Of a stretch of 64,000 bases of DNA, positions 37,710 through 51,900 are shown piece after piece (the stretch's first letter is position 1; every line of letters begins with the position of its first letter). Where the stretch lies: the NCBI RefSeq assembly GCF_037975245.1, contig NC_092564.1, positions 4,792,984 through 4,856,983 of the forward strand. The letters are read 5' to 3'. Source of the DNA: Apostichopus japonicus. Taxonomy: Eukaryota > Echinodermata > Holothuroidea > Aspidochirotida > Stichopodidae. The position numbers and the translations under genes were made by a program. The notes beneath the pieces were generated by a model that was given only the letters and a program-made list of their open reading frames with translations, was not told where the DNA came from and did no database searches.

Positions 37710-39720
37710 AATTAGTCGCAATCTTCATTAATCCAAACAGATAGGGAAATGAAGGGAACAATAGATGGACTAGGAATGTTGTCAACCTTGTTGATACCAA
37801 AAGTGTGCCAAGGAGTCCCATATAAACCTGTTTTGGAAAAAGGTTTTCATGTAAAAATTTTACTGTCCTTCAGTCTGAAACTGTAAAGAATCATTGGTGT
37901 ACACAGGAAACAAATTTGAAGAATAAAAGGCGTAACTGATATTAATAGTAGTGTTACCTTCTTACAGTAAACCACTAACAACCAGTTTGGGACTTATGCT
38001 TTATAGAAATAAACTACTTCCTGTTCATACTGTCTTTAATATGTCAAGTAACTTCTATCCAGTAACGTGTTACTTTTTATTTGAGTGATGGCCCTTAGCC
38101 AGCCCCAGTAGGCTACAGTGCTATTAATATACAGGTAACAGCATGCTTATTCACAACGTTAACCTTACTACTCAATACGTTTCTCTGAAAAAGAAGGAAA
38201 TATAGCAGTGAAATCAACTACCAGTTAATTTTGCTTTTAGATTTGTCTTATACATTTTGGAAAAAGCTCCTGAGATAGTGAAAGTTTGAGTTGCTGCTGG
38301 ATTCAAAGAATATCCGGTTTTTACTGTAGCCAGTCAATGCATTAACCTACAACCATCCAGATACTGTGTAGTACTCAAGATACATGCATTTGTTTAGTTC
38401 ACTTTAGCACTGATAGAGAATAAAGTTAATTATGGTTGTACTTTGTTTTTCAATTAGTTGGCAAAGATTAGTTTGATTAAAATCAAAAGGTCTTGGAATA
38501 GTCATGTGACCTTATTTGACAATTTTTGCGGGCATTTGTGGTATAATTTTGAAATTAAAGAGTGCCCTCTATACAATCATTTGCAAAATGAAAAATGTGC
38601 ATTTTAAATTGTTCCAGTCTTCTTGCAAAATATCCGTCCATTCAGATAACTTCCAATCTATGAATAATAAATGTAAATAATATTTCATATTTTAAACCGT
38701 CCAAGTCATGTTTATGCTAGTAATTCCATGTCAGCAAAATATGTTCCAAATAAATGCAATGTTAATGAGAGTATAACGTTAGTTTTATGTATTATATGAT
38801 AGAAATAAAAAGTGAAATTACAGATTTGTATTCTTATATTCTTGTACGGGTACTTTATCAAGTGTTTCCGTGGCAACTGATCTTGCAGTGATTTAAGATA
38901 GTCTGAATCAGCAGGAAGACCCAGTGAAGACCAAATAATTTGCATGTTAGTTGTAATGTTAACAGTTGTACTTCCCATTCCTCATAAATGTAGAACATTT
39001 TAAGTCTTGTAATTCTCATAATCTATGCAGTGGTTTATATCCTGCAATAAATCCATGGGTTCTGTTACACACAGATTTCCTTAACAACACTAGCATTCAC
39101 AGTGCAACTTCAATTAAGAAACAGTTCGTTTCGAGCCAATCAAATTTCTGCTAGCAAGTTTGACAAAACTACAATTACATGAGTTGTGTTTAAAGAACTT
39201 CACTACTTCAAGCAATTGGAAAAGGTAGACCTATTACGTCTCAAACATGAACTAATTGCATTCCATTGTAAGCCTGACACATACCTAATTTGCATATTGA
39301 GGTGATAAGTTATCTCGCTGTGTAGATTACGGAACAGTTGCTTTTTGGTATAAACCACAACTTGTGATATTTATTTCCATTATTCATCCTAATGCTACAC
39401 TTCAAGCTGCACAGTTTTGTTAATAATTTGGAGACTGAGGTTGCTCAAAACATGGACCGAAGGTAAACCTTGATTAATATACTTATGTTAAGTTAGGTGG
39501 GGGTGGGGGGAGGGCTTGAAAGGCATGATTACATAAACTGATTGCATACATGAAAAAGTTTGCCAAATGCAAATTTATATGCTTCAGACAGTATAAAGTT
39601 AATTGAATCAGCATTTACCTGTCATCAGCATGGAGTGACATCGTAGAAATCCAACAGGGTTTGCAAGCACACAAACAATATTGACAAAATATTACAGAAG
39701 AAAAGGAATTCTGCTGATCA
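37710..39720. other. Intergenic space between the convergent genes LRRC71 and HMG20
   Basis: About 2 kb of AT-rich sequence. No exon, RNA gene or clear repeat was recognised. Confidence 0.5.
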
Positions 39721-39725
39721 CAGTA

Positions 39726-42700
39726 TTTATTTTTGAAACACAATACAACATACATGTACAAGGTGACACTTTGTACAATTTAAAGTCAACTTTAAGAAAG
39801 ATTAAGACGGAAAAAAAAAGAGAGTCTTCTTAAAACAAATCAGAAGGACAATCTTAAACGAGTGTTTCACAAGACCAAGAAATAACAAAATTCAAAATGG
39901 AATATGAACCACACACACTCAGCTTTAGAGCCAAAAATGAACATTGTGTAGTTTGCTAAACTGACCATAGCAATACTTTCTGACATTTTCTCTCGCGGAT
40001 ACTCAAAATAGTAATTTTCAAGAAGGGGGTGAAAGGAAAGGGGCAAATGCCTCTTCCATTACAAAAAGACGTTGAGATACTGTTTGTCCCCCCCCCCCCC
40101 CCCTCGCACCCTAGGCAGTTTGCTCACCACAATTGCTTTTTTTTTTATTTCATCGTTCAGTTCATCCATCTTTTCTGTTCCAAAACAATTTCCAATGAAA
40201 GAGTCCTTCCATGTAGGCTTATATGCAAAAAACTCCCTGATTTTCTCTCATTGAAACTGATCCTTATATATGAACTTTCTTACTCAGTCAAAGGGCATTA
40301 ACGCGTTCTTCTTTTAATTCAGTAGGCTGTAATAAATCGAAACAGACCGATGGAGAAATTTAATCATTTCTTCCTAAGCTGCAATTCAACCTAACACATA
40401 TGTGTGCCTGGCACTATTACTACGGTCTCATTACTTAGGGCCTAACTGCAGCGGTAGAGAGTGTATAAACTCATTCAGCTTGTCTTCTATATCCTTGGAT
40501 AAAATGCCTACAAGTAGATGCCTCAATGCAGCCTGACACCCTCTATACAAAGCATGTCTATCTATCTATCCATCTCTCAATATATCTACCCACAAACAAT
40601 TGGTGTCTGAGTTCACTTTGGCTGACGTTAACCATTTTCGAGCACTCTAGGATACATCAACAAATTTCACGGGAAAACTGATATAAAGTACTACTTTCAT
40701 TTGTCCCACTTTTCTTCTTCTTCTGTACAAAGCTAATAAGCTATGAGAGATTCTTAGCAGTATGTGTTCTCCACAGCACTGAGGGTACATTGCACACTGA
40801 GCATCAATGTCAGGTACTTAGATCACAGGGGTTTCCACCTAAGATGAAGTAAATAAATAAGTAGCATAAATACGAGCTACCCAGCACAATGGTACCTTTC
40901 ATCTGTTTTGAGTAAAATCTACCCTTAGGAACAATACATACTAATATGTAGTAAAGTAACGTGCATCTGTGAAAAAACACATCAACAAATTAGCAAAAAA
41001 TATGGGGCTTACTTATTTTGAGATGTCATCCGTCTGTGCAAAGTCACATGAACAATTAGAATCAACACGTTAGTAAGCCCTGTGTGCCTTCCAACTGTAC
41101 AGAGTCACATAGTGACAGCAGCATCGATACTGAGTGCTATGTGCCTTCCATCCGTGCTGTCACATGGTGACAGTGTCTTACCCCTGTAAGGAGTCACATG
41201 AACAATTAGAATCCACAAGTTAGTTAGCCCTGTGTGCCTTCCATCTGTATAGAGTCACATGGTGACAGCAGTATTGATACAGGCTACTGAGTGCAATGCG
41301 CCTTCCATCCGTGCAGTCACATGGTGACAGTGTGTTACCTCTGTGAGGTCACATGAACAATCCACAAGTTAGCTCTGTGTGCCTCCCATCTGTACAGAGT
41401 CACATGGTGACAGCAGCATCGATACAAGCTACTGATTGCTATGTGCCTTCCATCCGTGCAGTCACACGGTGACAGTGTATTACCCCTCTGAAGAGTCACA
41501 CCACTAAACTGACAACAACACAGGCTACTTATCACTAAAGGCCATCCACATCTGCAGAGTCACATCTGCAAATTAAACATCCATGAGCAACTTAGTGCTA
41601 TGTTCCTTCCATCTCTACGGTCACAACGAACACATCAGCATCATTGAAAGCTAATGAATTTATATGCGCCGTCCATCCGTTCTGAATTACGAAAGCCGTC
41701 AAGGTGAAATTCCGCTGAGTTGTAATCCTCTGAGGAATAGAGAGGGGGTTGGACTATTCTTGACGATCCACGCTTCCTCCTATTTACAATTAAAAACAAC
41801 ACCACATCCTGTACAGTCGCCCCTCAGCCATTCTCTTTTCTTCAAGTTTTGCACCGTCCCTTTCTGCATATGTAAACAGTTTCCTTCTTGGTGACCCTCT
41901 TTCACCAACGACCACCATCGATCAGGACAAACGTCAGATTTTGGGTTCTCTGCGAAATGAAGGTTTTTAAGGCAAAAAACTAATAAACTAATCAAATACG
42001 ACACTTCTGCTGATTAGATGCACTTGACAAACACGCACATGATGAAGCATTGCTGGACTTTCACATCGCAAAATATGAATAATTATTTATCATTTAGTTT
42101 AATTTCGAGTTGCAAGGATGCCGATGAAAATACTTACATAATGAGGTAGAAAGAATCTCTTTTTTTAAGGGAATACCCGCTTTGGATGACTCTTCCTCCG
42201 ATGATCTAAATACGTGTTATACATCTCCACCCTCCCCCACACAAAATAATGCACTCCACATATGTTAACAGGGAGAATTACACACCCCCTCCCCCACCCA
42301 CACACAAAGAAATACACTCTACATATGTTAACAGGGAGAAATGTTACTGTTCACATTTTGTGTAGCAGTTATTGTAGGCTCTGAACTTTGTCCCTAATAT
42401 ATAACACTACCATTACTGTGTACAAAAAAACTGCAATACATCTATCTTGGCACTTGTATGCCAGTTTGACCATTTTGCATAGCAATTTGCTAAACCACAA
42501 ACGGATAAATTATTCCCTGGAGAGTTTTGGTAGAGGTTACTAAGGCTAAATTTTTTTTTTTCCTCTCTGAAGTTGTTCCAACAAGACAACAATAGGGCTT
42601 CATGTCAAAATTGAACATAGTTTGTCCTTGCAAATAGCAATATCATATTCCTCACATGCCTCTAGAAAGATTTGTGAGCGACCTGTAACTTAATATTTGA

Positions 42701-42961
42701 CCCAGAGCCCAATGATCTATTATCCCAGACGGAGAGGTCTTGACAAACACAGGAACGGTACTGTATATTAACTGAACAATTAACCATTATCTCTATTAAT
42801 ACACACAGTACTTGTAAATTAATCATTTCTCAACATTACCAAAAGCAGCTGTATTTAGTGAGACCACACAGGCAGTGAAGTAATATCTATCATAATTTCA
42901 AATTTACGACCCGCCATCTTTATCATCACTCACAGAGATGATATTTGCTAGATACGTGTGC
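39726..42961 (-). other. Probable long 3' UTR of HMG20
   Basis: On the minus strand, AATAAA signals occur at 40149-40144 and 39731-39726, downstream of the HMG20 stop at 42962. The interval has no other gene signal and contains a roughly 150-bp tandem repeat (41041-41640) and a roughly 60-bp duplication at 42235-42345. A 3' UTR of about 3 kb is an inference. Confidence 0.4.
41041..41640. repeat. Tandem repeat, about 150-bp unit, three to four copies
   Basis: CACATGAACAAT marks unit starts at 41045, 41195 and 41350, with a degenerate fourth at 41497. Each unit includes GTGTGCCTTCCATCTGTA, AGTCACATGGTGACAGCAG and CCATCCGTGCAGTCACATGG. CACATGGTGACAGTG-type blocks occur twice per unit, so the unit itself arose by an internal duplication. 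Confidence 0.85.
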
Positions 42962-45900
42962 TCACCCTTGCAAATCCACTCTGCCTATGATTTCCCTCAC
43001 TGTAGAGACCAGATTTTCGTGTTCCTGAGGTGAATCTAAGATGAGTTGATGAAGCTTGGTCATGTAGGAATCGATGGTGTTCAAAGTAGGGACCTCATTA
43101 GATGCTACAAACGAAGAGATAGAACACAAAAACCTTGCGATAAGAACTGCAGAAAATATCTCAAATTGAGAGGAATTGTGATTTATCCTTGCCATATCAT
43201 TTGCTCAAAATTCCACTTAACTATCTGACACAATATAGAGCAAGTGAGTTAAATTTGTCCGAGAATTAAGTGAGAACCAGAAAAGGTGAGATATTTCCAG
43301 CTCTTATTATTTGTAGCACTCCCTTGTGGGCATCAACCAAATGATTCACTGGTAAGGATTTTACAGTATAGAAGTTTTATTCCAAAATATTTCACTATCC
43401 AGAAAGAAGTCTTCTGAGGTGAAATATAGACACAGAGATGTATGAGCGAATAGACATTTTCTTTTATCAATTTTCAGCTAGCAAATCAGCTCTGCCACCA
43501 ACCATCCCTTAATAATTGTTATTACTGAAAGATAGTTACAAGACATTGTACATACACTGTGAAATATTTTCACAACCTACAGCCAAAGCCAAAGTCATCT
43601 AGTATAAATAGCAGAGAATAATGCCAATTTTGATACCAATTGAGAAAACCTGTTGACCCCTTGTGCTAATATTTGGGACCATTTGAGAAAACCTGTTGAC
43701 CCTTTGAAGCTCAGAGTGTGAAAACTGATCAGGGCCATTTGAGTGTGTGTCAAACAGCCCACACAAGAGTAGCAATGCTTTGAAGCAGATTTTAATTTCC
43801 TGGATGATTGTATGCATAGTTTAAAACCTATTCTACAGAACCCTATTTACAAAACTAAACTGAACTGAATTTGTCCAAACTATGTTCACCAAAAGAAAAT
43901 TATAGAATTATAGAACTCACAGACAAATTGTAGCCTAAACTGTTGACACCTGTTGACCTAATGTGACCTTTGACCCCTTAAAAATGTCAATAGTGTTCTT
44001 GCTCCTCACCAAGCTAGATCTTCATACTAAGTGTGAAGTTCAACAGAGATAAACTATTTGAGTTACCATGTTTACAAGGTTTTTAGACTTTGACATCTTT
44101 TGACCTTTGACCTTCACAGAGAAGACTAGGTATTTTTCTACTCAATGAAATGGATCTACATACCAAGTATGAAGTTAATCCACCATGAAATGTTGAGTTA
44201 AATTGTTTAAAAGCAACTGCCACACACACACACACTATCATCATCACATAGATTCCTTATGACCGAGGCAAGTACTCAAAAAGAGGGGAAAAAAGAGGAA
44301 AAATAGAAATTACATTGGCTTACAGATATAATCATCACTCTTTGTGGACACTTGGGCAGACAGTCACACACAGATCTTCCTGTTACTACATGAGTTTGAC
44401 TTGACATCATAATCAATGAATGACTCACTTGGAAGAGGAACACCAGCGAAGCTCATTGTAAGAGTCTGCCTGACTGTCTGGAGATGTTGCTGGAGAGACA
44501 TGTTGGTGGTTCGCTGTTGTACAGCCTCCGTCTCTAACTTCTCCACCGCCGACTTCATATTGTCGATGTGCTTCTGCAGGATAGCGTTCTGCTCCTCGTA
44601 CTCTGTGGTGGACTTCCTCAACTGACGAAGCTCGTTCTCACGAGCTACAAAGGAGGAAAACAGAATGGTTATGTTGTTGCAAACGGGTGTCAAGTGTCAT
44701 TTGCTATTCGATGTCTGTTTCTGTAGCAGGAACTGTTGTCTCAAATTAATGGAAAATTTGTAACTTTCAATAAATTCACAAATCAAAATAACATTTTTTT
44801 ATCTTCTTAGCTGTTTGGGGAAGTTGTGCATGACAATTATCACCATCACATGGACCATCACATGGACCAATGATTATTATTGTGATGACATTAACACTTT
44901 ACATGGATTTACTTCAGCCTTGTCATGTATTATATTTATAATATTTGTCTCATTGAAATATGAATTGAATGTGTTCTTATGCGTGGGATGTTCAATGTCA
45001 TACAGACCACTTACCTGCAGTGGCGTCACCAGACTTTTCAGTCTGGGGGGGCACAGGGGGGCACCAGCATTTGATGGGGGGCACTTAGGTGGATACGGAT
45101 CGCCGTCCTGGGGGAGGGGTCTAAGGGGAGGGGGTGCCGCCCTCGGGGCACCTGTCAAAACCTGTCAACCTCAGACCAAGGCAACATACTGCAGTACCCT
45201 CCCTTCTCACAGCAGGTCCGGATTTTCGGCATTCACAGGCATCCAATTCACGAGAGGTAAAAGACACACACAGACAGCAGACAAACACTCTCACCCATAC
45301 GACGGTCAAGAATGAACTATTTCATTTTTCTGCAGCTCATTTGAAGAAAATATGAATTACTGTGCTTCTTTGTCCTTATGAAAAACCAACTCAGATGATG
45401 GGAGTTTAATATAACAATATATATATATATTTTTTTTACCAGCCCAAATCTCAGATGGGGGGGCACTAGGTTTTCCAGGGAGGCACGTGACCCCCCTGAC
45501 CCCCCTTGGCAACGCCACTGCTTACCTGGCGTGAGTCCTCACGCCAAGTTAAACCTTGAACTGGTTCTCGAATCAAAGGAAGTAGTTACATTAATTTATC
45601 ATATTATTCAAAAAATTTGGAGTTAGTAGTTACAATTAATTGATCATCTTATTCAACCACTTCGGAGTTAGCAGAAACCCCACGCATTTGTGTTTAATCA
45701 GTGATGAGTTTCTTAATTACAAAGAACTGCTGCGTGAAGATTCATGGCCAAACCCCAAAATTGCGGAATGGAACTATTTATCGAAATATCTCACACATGA
45801 ACAATGCCCTTCGAACACTAATGTAATCCCTAAAGCTGGGTGTGACATAACTAGACACATTAGACTAATGACACAGCAATAAGTAGCTGCAATCTTGGTA

Positions 45901-48900
45901 ATGGACTCACTTTAAAGTCTTTTCCCATAGGGGTAACTTCAAAATGTTCATGCATTCATGGGGAATAAATTTATCAGGTATTATATCGCAAGATCATGGA
46001 TGTTATAATACAGAATTGGGCAAATTGTATAACAGTCTCTGAACAAAGGAGTTTTATAAGACATAGCCTTGAGCTGTTAAAACTGTTACACAAAATATTA
46101 TATGATTCCCTGATGCAGCCATTTCACAGGTTAACAGTCTAATGCGTTACTACACAATGTATATTTCTATCTGTGTGTGTTTGTGACATACAGTAAAACA
46201 CCAAGAACTAGCTGTAGAAGTTTTCTGAGTTGGCCAGAATAACTAAAGACCAAGTCAAAACTCGAACGTTTTATGAATTTCAGCAATGTCCCCAAGTTAT
46301 CGATATGTAACAATATTACCATGATTGAGTGTAATAACATTTGCTTTTAATCTTGATTTGTCCAGGAGTGCTTTGTAACCATTTGTTTAACTTGATAGGA
46401 AACTCCTGCGAGTCACTATAGACTGCAGCAGCCATATTGACTTTGGGTGATAACCTGCAATGTTTTCACTATATCGATCTTTGTTCACAATGTGATCACA
46501 AATTGCCAAACTTGGACAAACCCAATCTGTTCCAATATAAAACTGAACATCTGTAAAGACCCTCAAAACCTAACATAATGAATCACCACATTGTATGGCT
46601 AAATACATTTTTTACAGAATAGTCAAAGGAGATCTTATTGAACTGTGGTTTTGTGAAGTCAACTTTGCCATATTTATTAATCTTTCTTAATTTGATAACT
46701 TGAAAGGGGTCAGAATATTCACAAAGTGACCATCCACACCTATTAAGAACACAGATTAAAAGAAAAGGAATTTATTTTGAACTGATTGTTAATATCAAAC
46801 ACTACAAGGAAGATTTGTATCAAAATTGGATAATTTCAAATTCTGAGCAGAATTAAAAACAACAGGTTGCATAAAGTCATTACTTAAAAGCAAATTGTGC
46901 ATAATTTGATCTTACCTCTGTTGAAGTTCAAAAACTCTTCAGTGAATATTGGAATGTCTATACATGGCACCTCATCCTCCACCCTGCTTTCATCTCCGAG
47001 CTGTTCAGATAGAAAGAAAAAATAAATAGTACAAGAAAAGTAAAAATTTCCACCACACCATTAATCATCAGGCTTGGACTTTCTACAATTGATCAACCAC
47101 AAGCAACTGCTTTTCTCTAGCAAGGATACATTTAGCACCTAAAAACCACCAGTTTGCTCAGGATACATGATTGTCCATGAGGACTGAGCCACAACCCACC
47201 AGTATATATCAATCAAAGTGCTACTTGTGAAAATATGGTTTCAAAAGATCTCATCTTCAATAATTACGAGAAGAATCGCATTTCAGAGGCTCGGATACAA
47301 TCTTACTGATGCTCAGACATTTAAGTCAAGTTAGCGGACGTGATTGACGATACCTGAAAGAAGCTTTCTGATTGGTTGACGATGATCAGACGTGTGTAAA
47401 GTTGTCAAACAGATGGCGGGCAACGTTTCGTTGCTGAAATGTGCTAGTTATGAGTGGACTAAAACTTTACGTTAGTTCAAATTTGACAAACTCTGTGTGA
47501 ATTAGGGAATGTGCAGGTACCTCTGCCCAGAATTGTCCGTCAGAGATTCCTCAAAGGAATTTTCAGTGATTTGAGAGACCGCAGCAGACCTACAATTGGA
47601 CTGATATAACAATGCCTTCTATCGATTTAGGGCGTGGCTGGAGATGCCCCATTGCGCAGCCCAAAAAAGGTTAAATGAGAGTTCTCAATATAACAATTAT
47701 TTCCATCAACAGGTTGAGATTGATTATATCAAAAGTATCAAGTAAATAGACTGCTTACTTGTGCTTATTTCGACAATACTAGATACTTATTTCACTCACC
47801 CTTATATCGACGCCTCCAGATAATTCAAGTGGCATATCCGCATCCTCCAAACGATCTACTTTCCTCTTCCTTTCTTCTTGCTTCTTAGCAAACGCTCTGT
47901 AAGCTTCTGTTTGTTGATACCCGTCTAACTCTTTTGCATACCTCTCTTTATCTCGTTCGGCTTCGTCGAGATATTTCTACGGACAGGTAAAAATAAAAGG
48001 ATGTAAAAAATTTGTTTCGCATAACAGATCAAACTATTATCGTTTGTTATTTTCACTTGAATATTTAAACCTACTAAACTTTCTAAGGATATATTGGATG
48101 TGGTAAAGAGGAAGAAATAATGGGGTCAGAGTAGGTTTGACTATACTACTCTTGTCAGTAAGTGAGGTACAGTAGTAAGGAACTGTTTGCAGGGAGGAAA
48201 AGGCTAAATAAAGGTCTTCCTAGGTTTACCGATTCTCACATATATATATCAGTGTATGGTTTGATAAAAATCAAAAGAAAAGAAGTTAACATGCTATATG
48301 CATGATTATTTTTTATTAAAAATGTAAATTCAGATACTAAACAACCGCCACTTTTTAGCAAATTCTATTACATTACTAAATAGCTTATTACAAATACATA
48401 TGATACAAGAGCATCAATGATGCAGTATCTCAATACTGGAAGTTTTAATTTTGATTCCTAATTTCAAATCTTTGCTCTGTCTCTACAATTATCAATATCA
48501 ATCATGGTACAACAAATACATAACTTGCATTTTTGCTACTTTGCCACGAATAGTCTCTGCAGGTTACACTTTATCCTGCTAGTCTTGCCTTTAGCGCTCA
48601 TTGCCTGTTAGTCGAAAGAACGACATTGCAAGGTTTAGTAATGTCATAGAATACCTAAGAACTTGTTTTTTATGTGGTATCCTTCATCTTAGGTCAGTCT
48701 CTGTTGGACTTTTTGGTCATATAGTTTGACGTCAATGACAACAGCCAAATTAGAAGAGGCGAACAACTCGACCATATTCTTGATGCCTGCCTTGAGAGCT
48801 AGGCCTATTGACCTATGTATGTTACTGTAGTGGTGACTACCATCAAAACTGTGTCCATTTCTAGATATCAAAACAACCCATGTTTTTCCATCTCAATTTT

Positions 48901-51900
48901 TGGACATGAAGATTTCATGGATTTATGACTTGGAAAAAAATAATGTAAAAGAAGATTACAAGTTTTTATATGCAAGTGATGGGTGGCCTCCTCTTCCCCT
49001 AATAGCCACCTCAGTTCCTCTCCATTTTGTTATTTTATTTTAATTCTTTGTACATTTGATGTCAAACATTACAGGTTCAAAAGAAAGCTAAACATACTTC
49101 ATATAACCTTATACATCTTATATCCTTATAAATAAAACATAACCTTATACAATTTTTATAGTCTTATAAAAGTTGTGATGCTATGGCCGGCTCCTCTTTT
49201 ATACGTACCCATCAAACAAACTTACCCTGGTCCTTCCTAGGAAAAGCTGTCTGAACACCAGTACAATGCTAATGTGGCTATCACTGAAAGCCTAATAGGC
49301 CTAGGCTTATATATATATATTTTTTAAATGCACTAGGCCTACAGTAAGTAGCCTTCAGAAATACAAGAATGTGTATACGTAATTATACAAAATACATGAA
49401 GGGCAATCAAACAAACTTATCATGGCCCTTGCTCTGAAAAGCTACCTGAACACCAGTACTATCCTTAAATGGAATTCAGCAGTACAGAATGTAATTAGCA
49501 TGCAATACACTAACACCTCGCGTACCTAACTACACTACAGAAATTGGTCGCGAGCGTAGCCATTTTCGTGTAGCTGTTATGAGTCATAGCCAATCTGCTA
49601 CAAAACAGACTTGGGGGCGGGGCTTAATCATCAAAAACGGACCTTTTTACTAATAGTAGGGGCGGCAGCTCAGTGTTGTTTTAAGAAAGAAAAATCATTT
49701 AACCATCAAATAAAGCAAATAAAAGCCATAAAATGTCATATACAGGTAGTAAAATTCTTATTAATACCTACCTGTAAACAACAAATGAAAGTTTAAAATG
49801 TTAATAAAATATATAATACATAGGACCCTATCTTAGACGATACCACTGTTGAAAGACAGTTCTATTCTATTCTCTTTCATAAAACATAAGTTTTGGAGCG
49901 TGTGCAAAACAGGTCTGCCAAAGTGTGTTTTCAGTCCAAATTGGCCCGATTTGGACATAAATCGGTGAAAAAGTCACAGAATGAGATACAATTCTGGAAT
50001 AAAAAATAGTAACTTTTGTTGGTCTATATGATATATTCTTGCTCTGGAAATTCCAGAGAAAAAGAACTTTGTTTGAAGACGCTGAAAAATTTTTAAGAGA
50101 AGAGAGAGTCCCACTTACTGTTACAATATCTCTATACATGTAATGTATTGAGATAATAAAATGATGATTTATTACCCAATTCAAGAGATAATAATAATAA
50201 CATCATGGCCACTCTCCATCAATGTCAACCCAAACACAGAGCCAGTATGCCACATTAACTCACAACAAAAGACTGTTTGTAACAGCTGCAGATTTCAGAC
50301 TGCAACTCAATTGGAGGCAACAATTTGACCCACGAGCAGCTGCTGTATATGTTACTGGAGAGGTGTGTCTTCTCATAACAGAGTTTTGTTTTTGCCTCCC
50401 ATGTCTACTGAAGCTACACATGTACAGCTGATAAGAAGCTGCCAAAGATCACAAGCAGTACTTCACCTGTTTGTCAGATTGCGAGAGCTGGGACCACTCT
50501 TTGCCGAGCTTTCTCGTTATCTCTGCAAAAGTCATGTCTGGATTCTCCGATCTGACTGTATCTCTTCTCTCGTTGAGGAACCTTACGTAGCCGGTGATTG
50601 GTGCCCTGGGAGCGTTAGCGTCCCTCAGCGGTCGAGGTTTACGTTTGCGACCCCGTGCCCATCCTCCTGTTCTTTGCTTCGGCACAGGCTGGGAAATATA
50701 TATATCAAAGTAACAAACAAAGTAAACAAGCAGAAAATCCATCAAAAACTGGCATGTCTGTCTGCAGATATTCTAGCGTGCTTTAATTGTTAAATCATTA
50801 AAACGATCGAATTCCTGGAAGGTTCAAATAATCCCAATCATTCTCAGGATGATACTTGGGTTTTAAGCAGAGCTTAGCCAGAAATAAATAATCCAACTTC
50901 AAATTCAATGTGTGTGTGTCCAGTCAGAGCAATGGTAGTAGACACTCTGTTAAAGTAAATATATGCGGGACATCCACGAGTTCTATGCTTTTATCACTCT
51001 TCCATATGAAATTTCCTTCAGCTTGGTTGCACCTTTCCTCTCAACGTGTTCATTTACGTACTGAATAATCACTGAAAGAATGTTATTGGCTTTGAGATAG
51101 CAAACTGTCCTGAACAGATAAATTGTATGTTTTAATCAACTGATATACAATTACTTTTGATTTGATAGAGCTGAGGAAAACCAAAAAGCAATGTCATAGT
51201 TACTCACTTGATCTTCTTTTGTGCTTTCAGGAATTTGCTCTTTATTGTCACCTTGCAAAATATCTGCAGAAGAAAATAAAAAAAGAAAAAACAGTTTGTA
51301 ATAGAAAACAAATACGACAAACCAAGAAGCAAAATGGTTACATCAATACAATACTGGCAGAATACAACAACAGCAGTAATGTCAAGTAAAAGCATAAAAT
51401 CATTATAATTTTTCTGACCTAAACCAAGCTTGTATACCTACCCTGTCCTGCATCTCCAGTTTGTTGAGCAGAAGCATCTCCACTGTACGTGTTGTTAAGG
51501 CTGGCACCAGGGGCAGTGACAGCCGCAGGATAACTAAATAAGTAGTAGGAAGAACATATAGCACTTAGTCTCTGAAATATACTGCCGTATGGAACATACA
51601 GTATCTATACACGTAGGTAAAGACACAAAATATGAGGGAACTCAGAGAATTAAAATAAGCAGGTATTTTATTGAACTGTATTGTACAAAAGCAAGTGAGC
51701 GACTGATATAGAAAGTAACTTAATACAAGAACAACGAAACATGTGCATGTATGACTCCAGGTGAATTATTTTTAACTTGGGCATAAAAGCTTGAACAAGG
51801 GTTAAAGTCATTCTGTCCAATATAATAGTGACTAAGTGGAAGTTGGAAAACTTTGAGATAAATAAAACACAGTAATCAGGCCTTATTTTCACAATTGTAG

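Noticed and set aside
41041-41640. CRISPR-like array
   Set aside because: Units of about 150 bp without conserved short repeats and unique spacers, in a eukaryotic 3' region; an ordinary tandem repeat.
44815-45355. 166-codon plus-strand and shorter minus-strand ORFs
   Set aside because: They run through the hAT-type element at 45018-45520, whose G/C tracts remove stops; no transposase motifs are present.
50365-50793. 142-codon plus-strand ORF
   Set aside because: Antisense shadow of the HMG-box exon 50467-50688.
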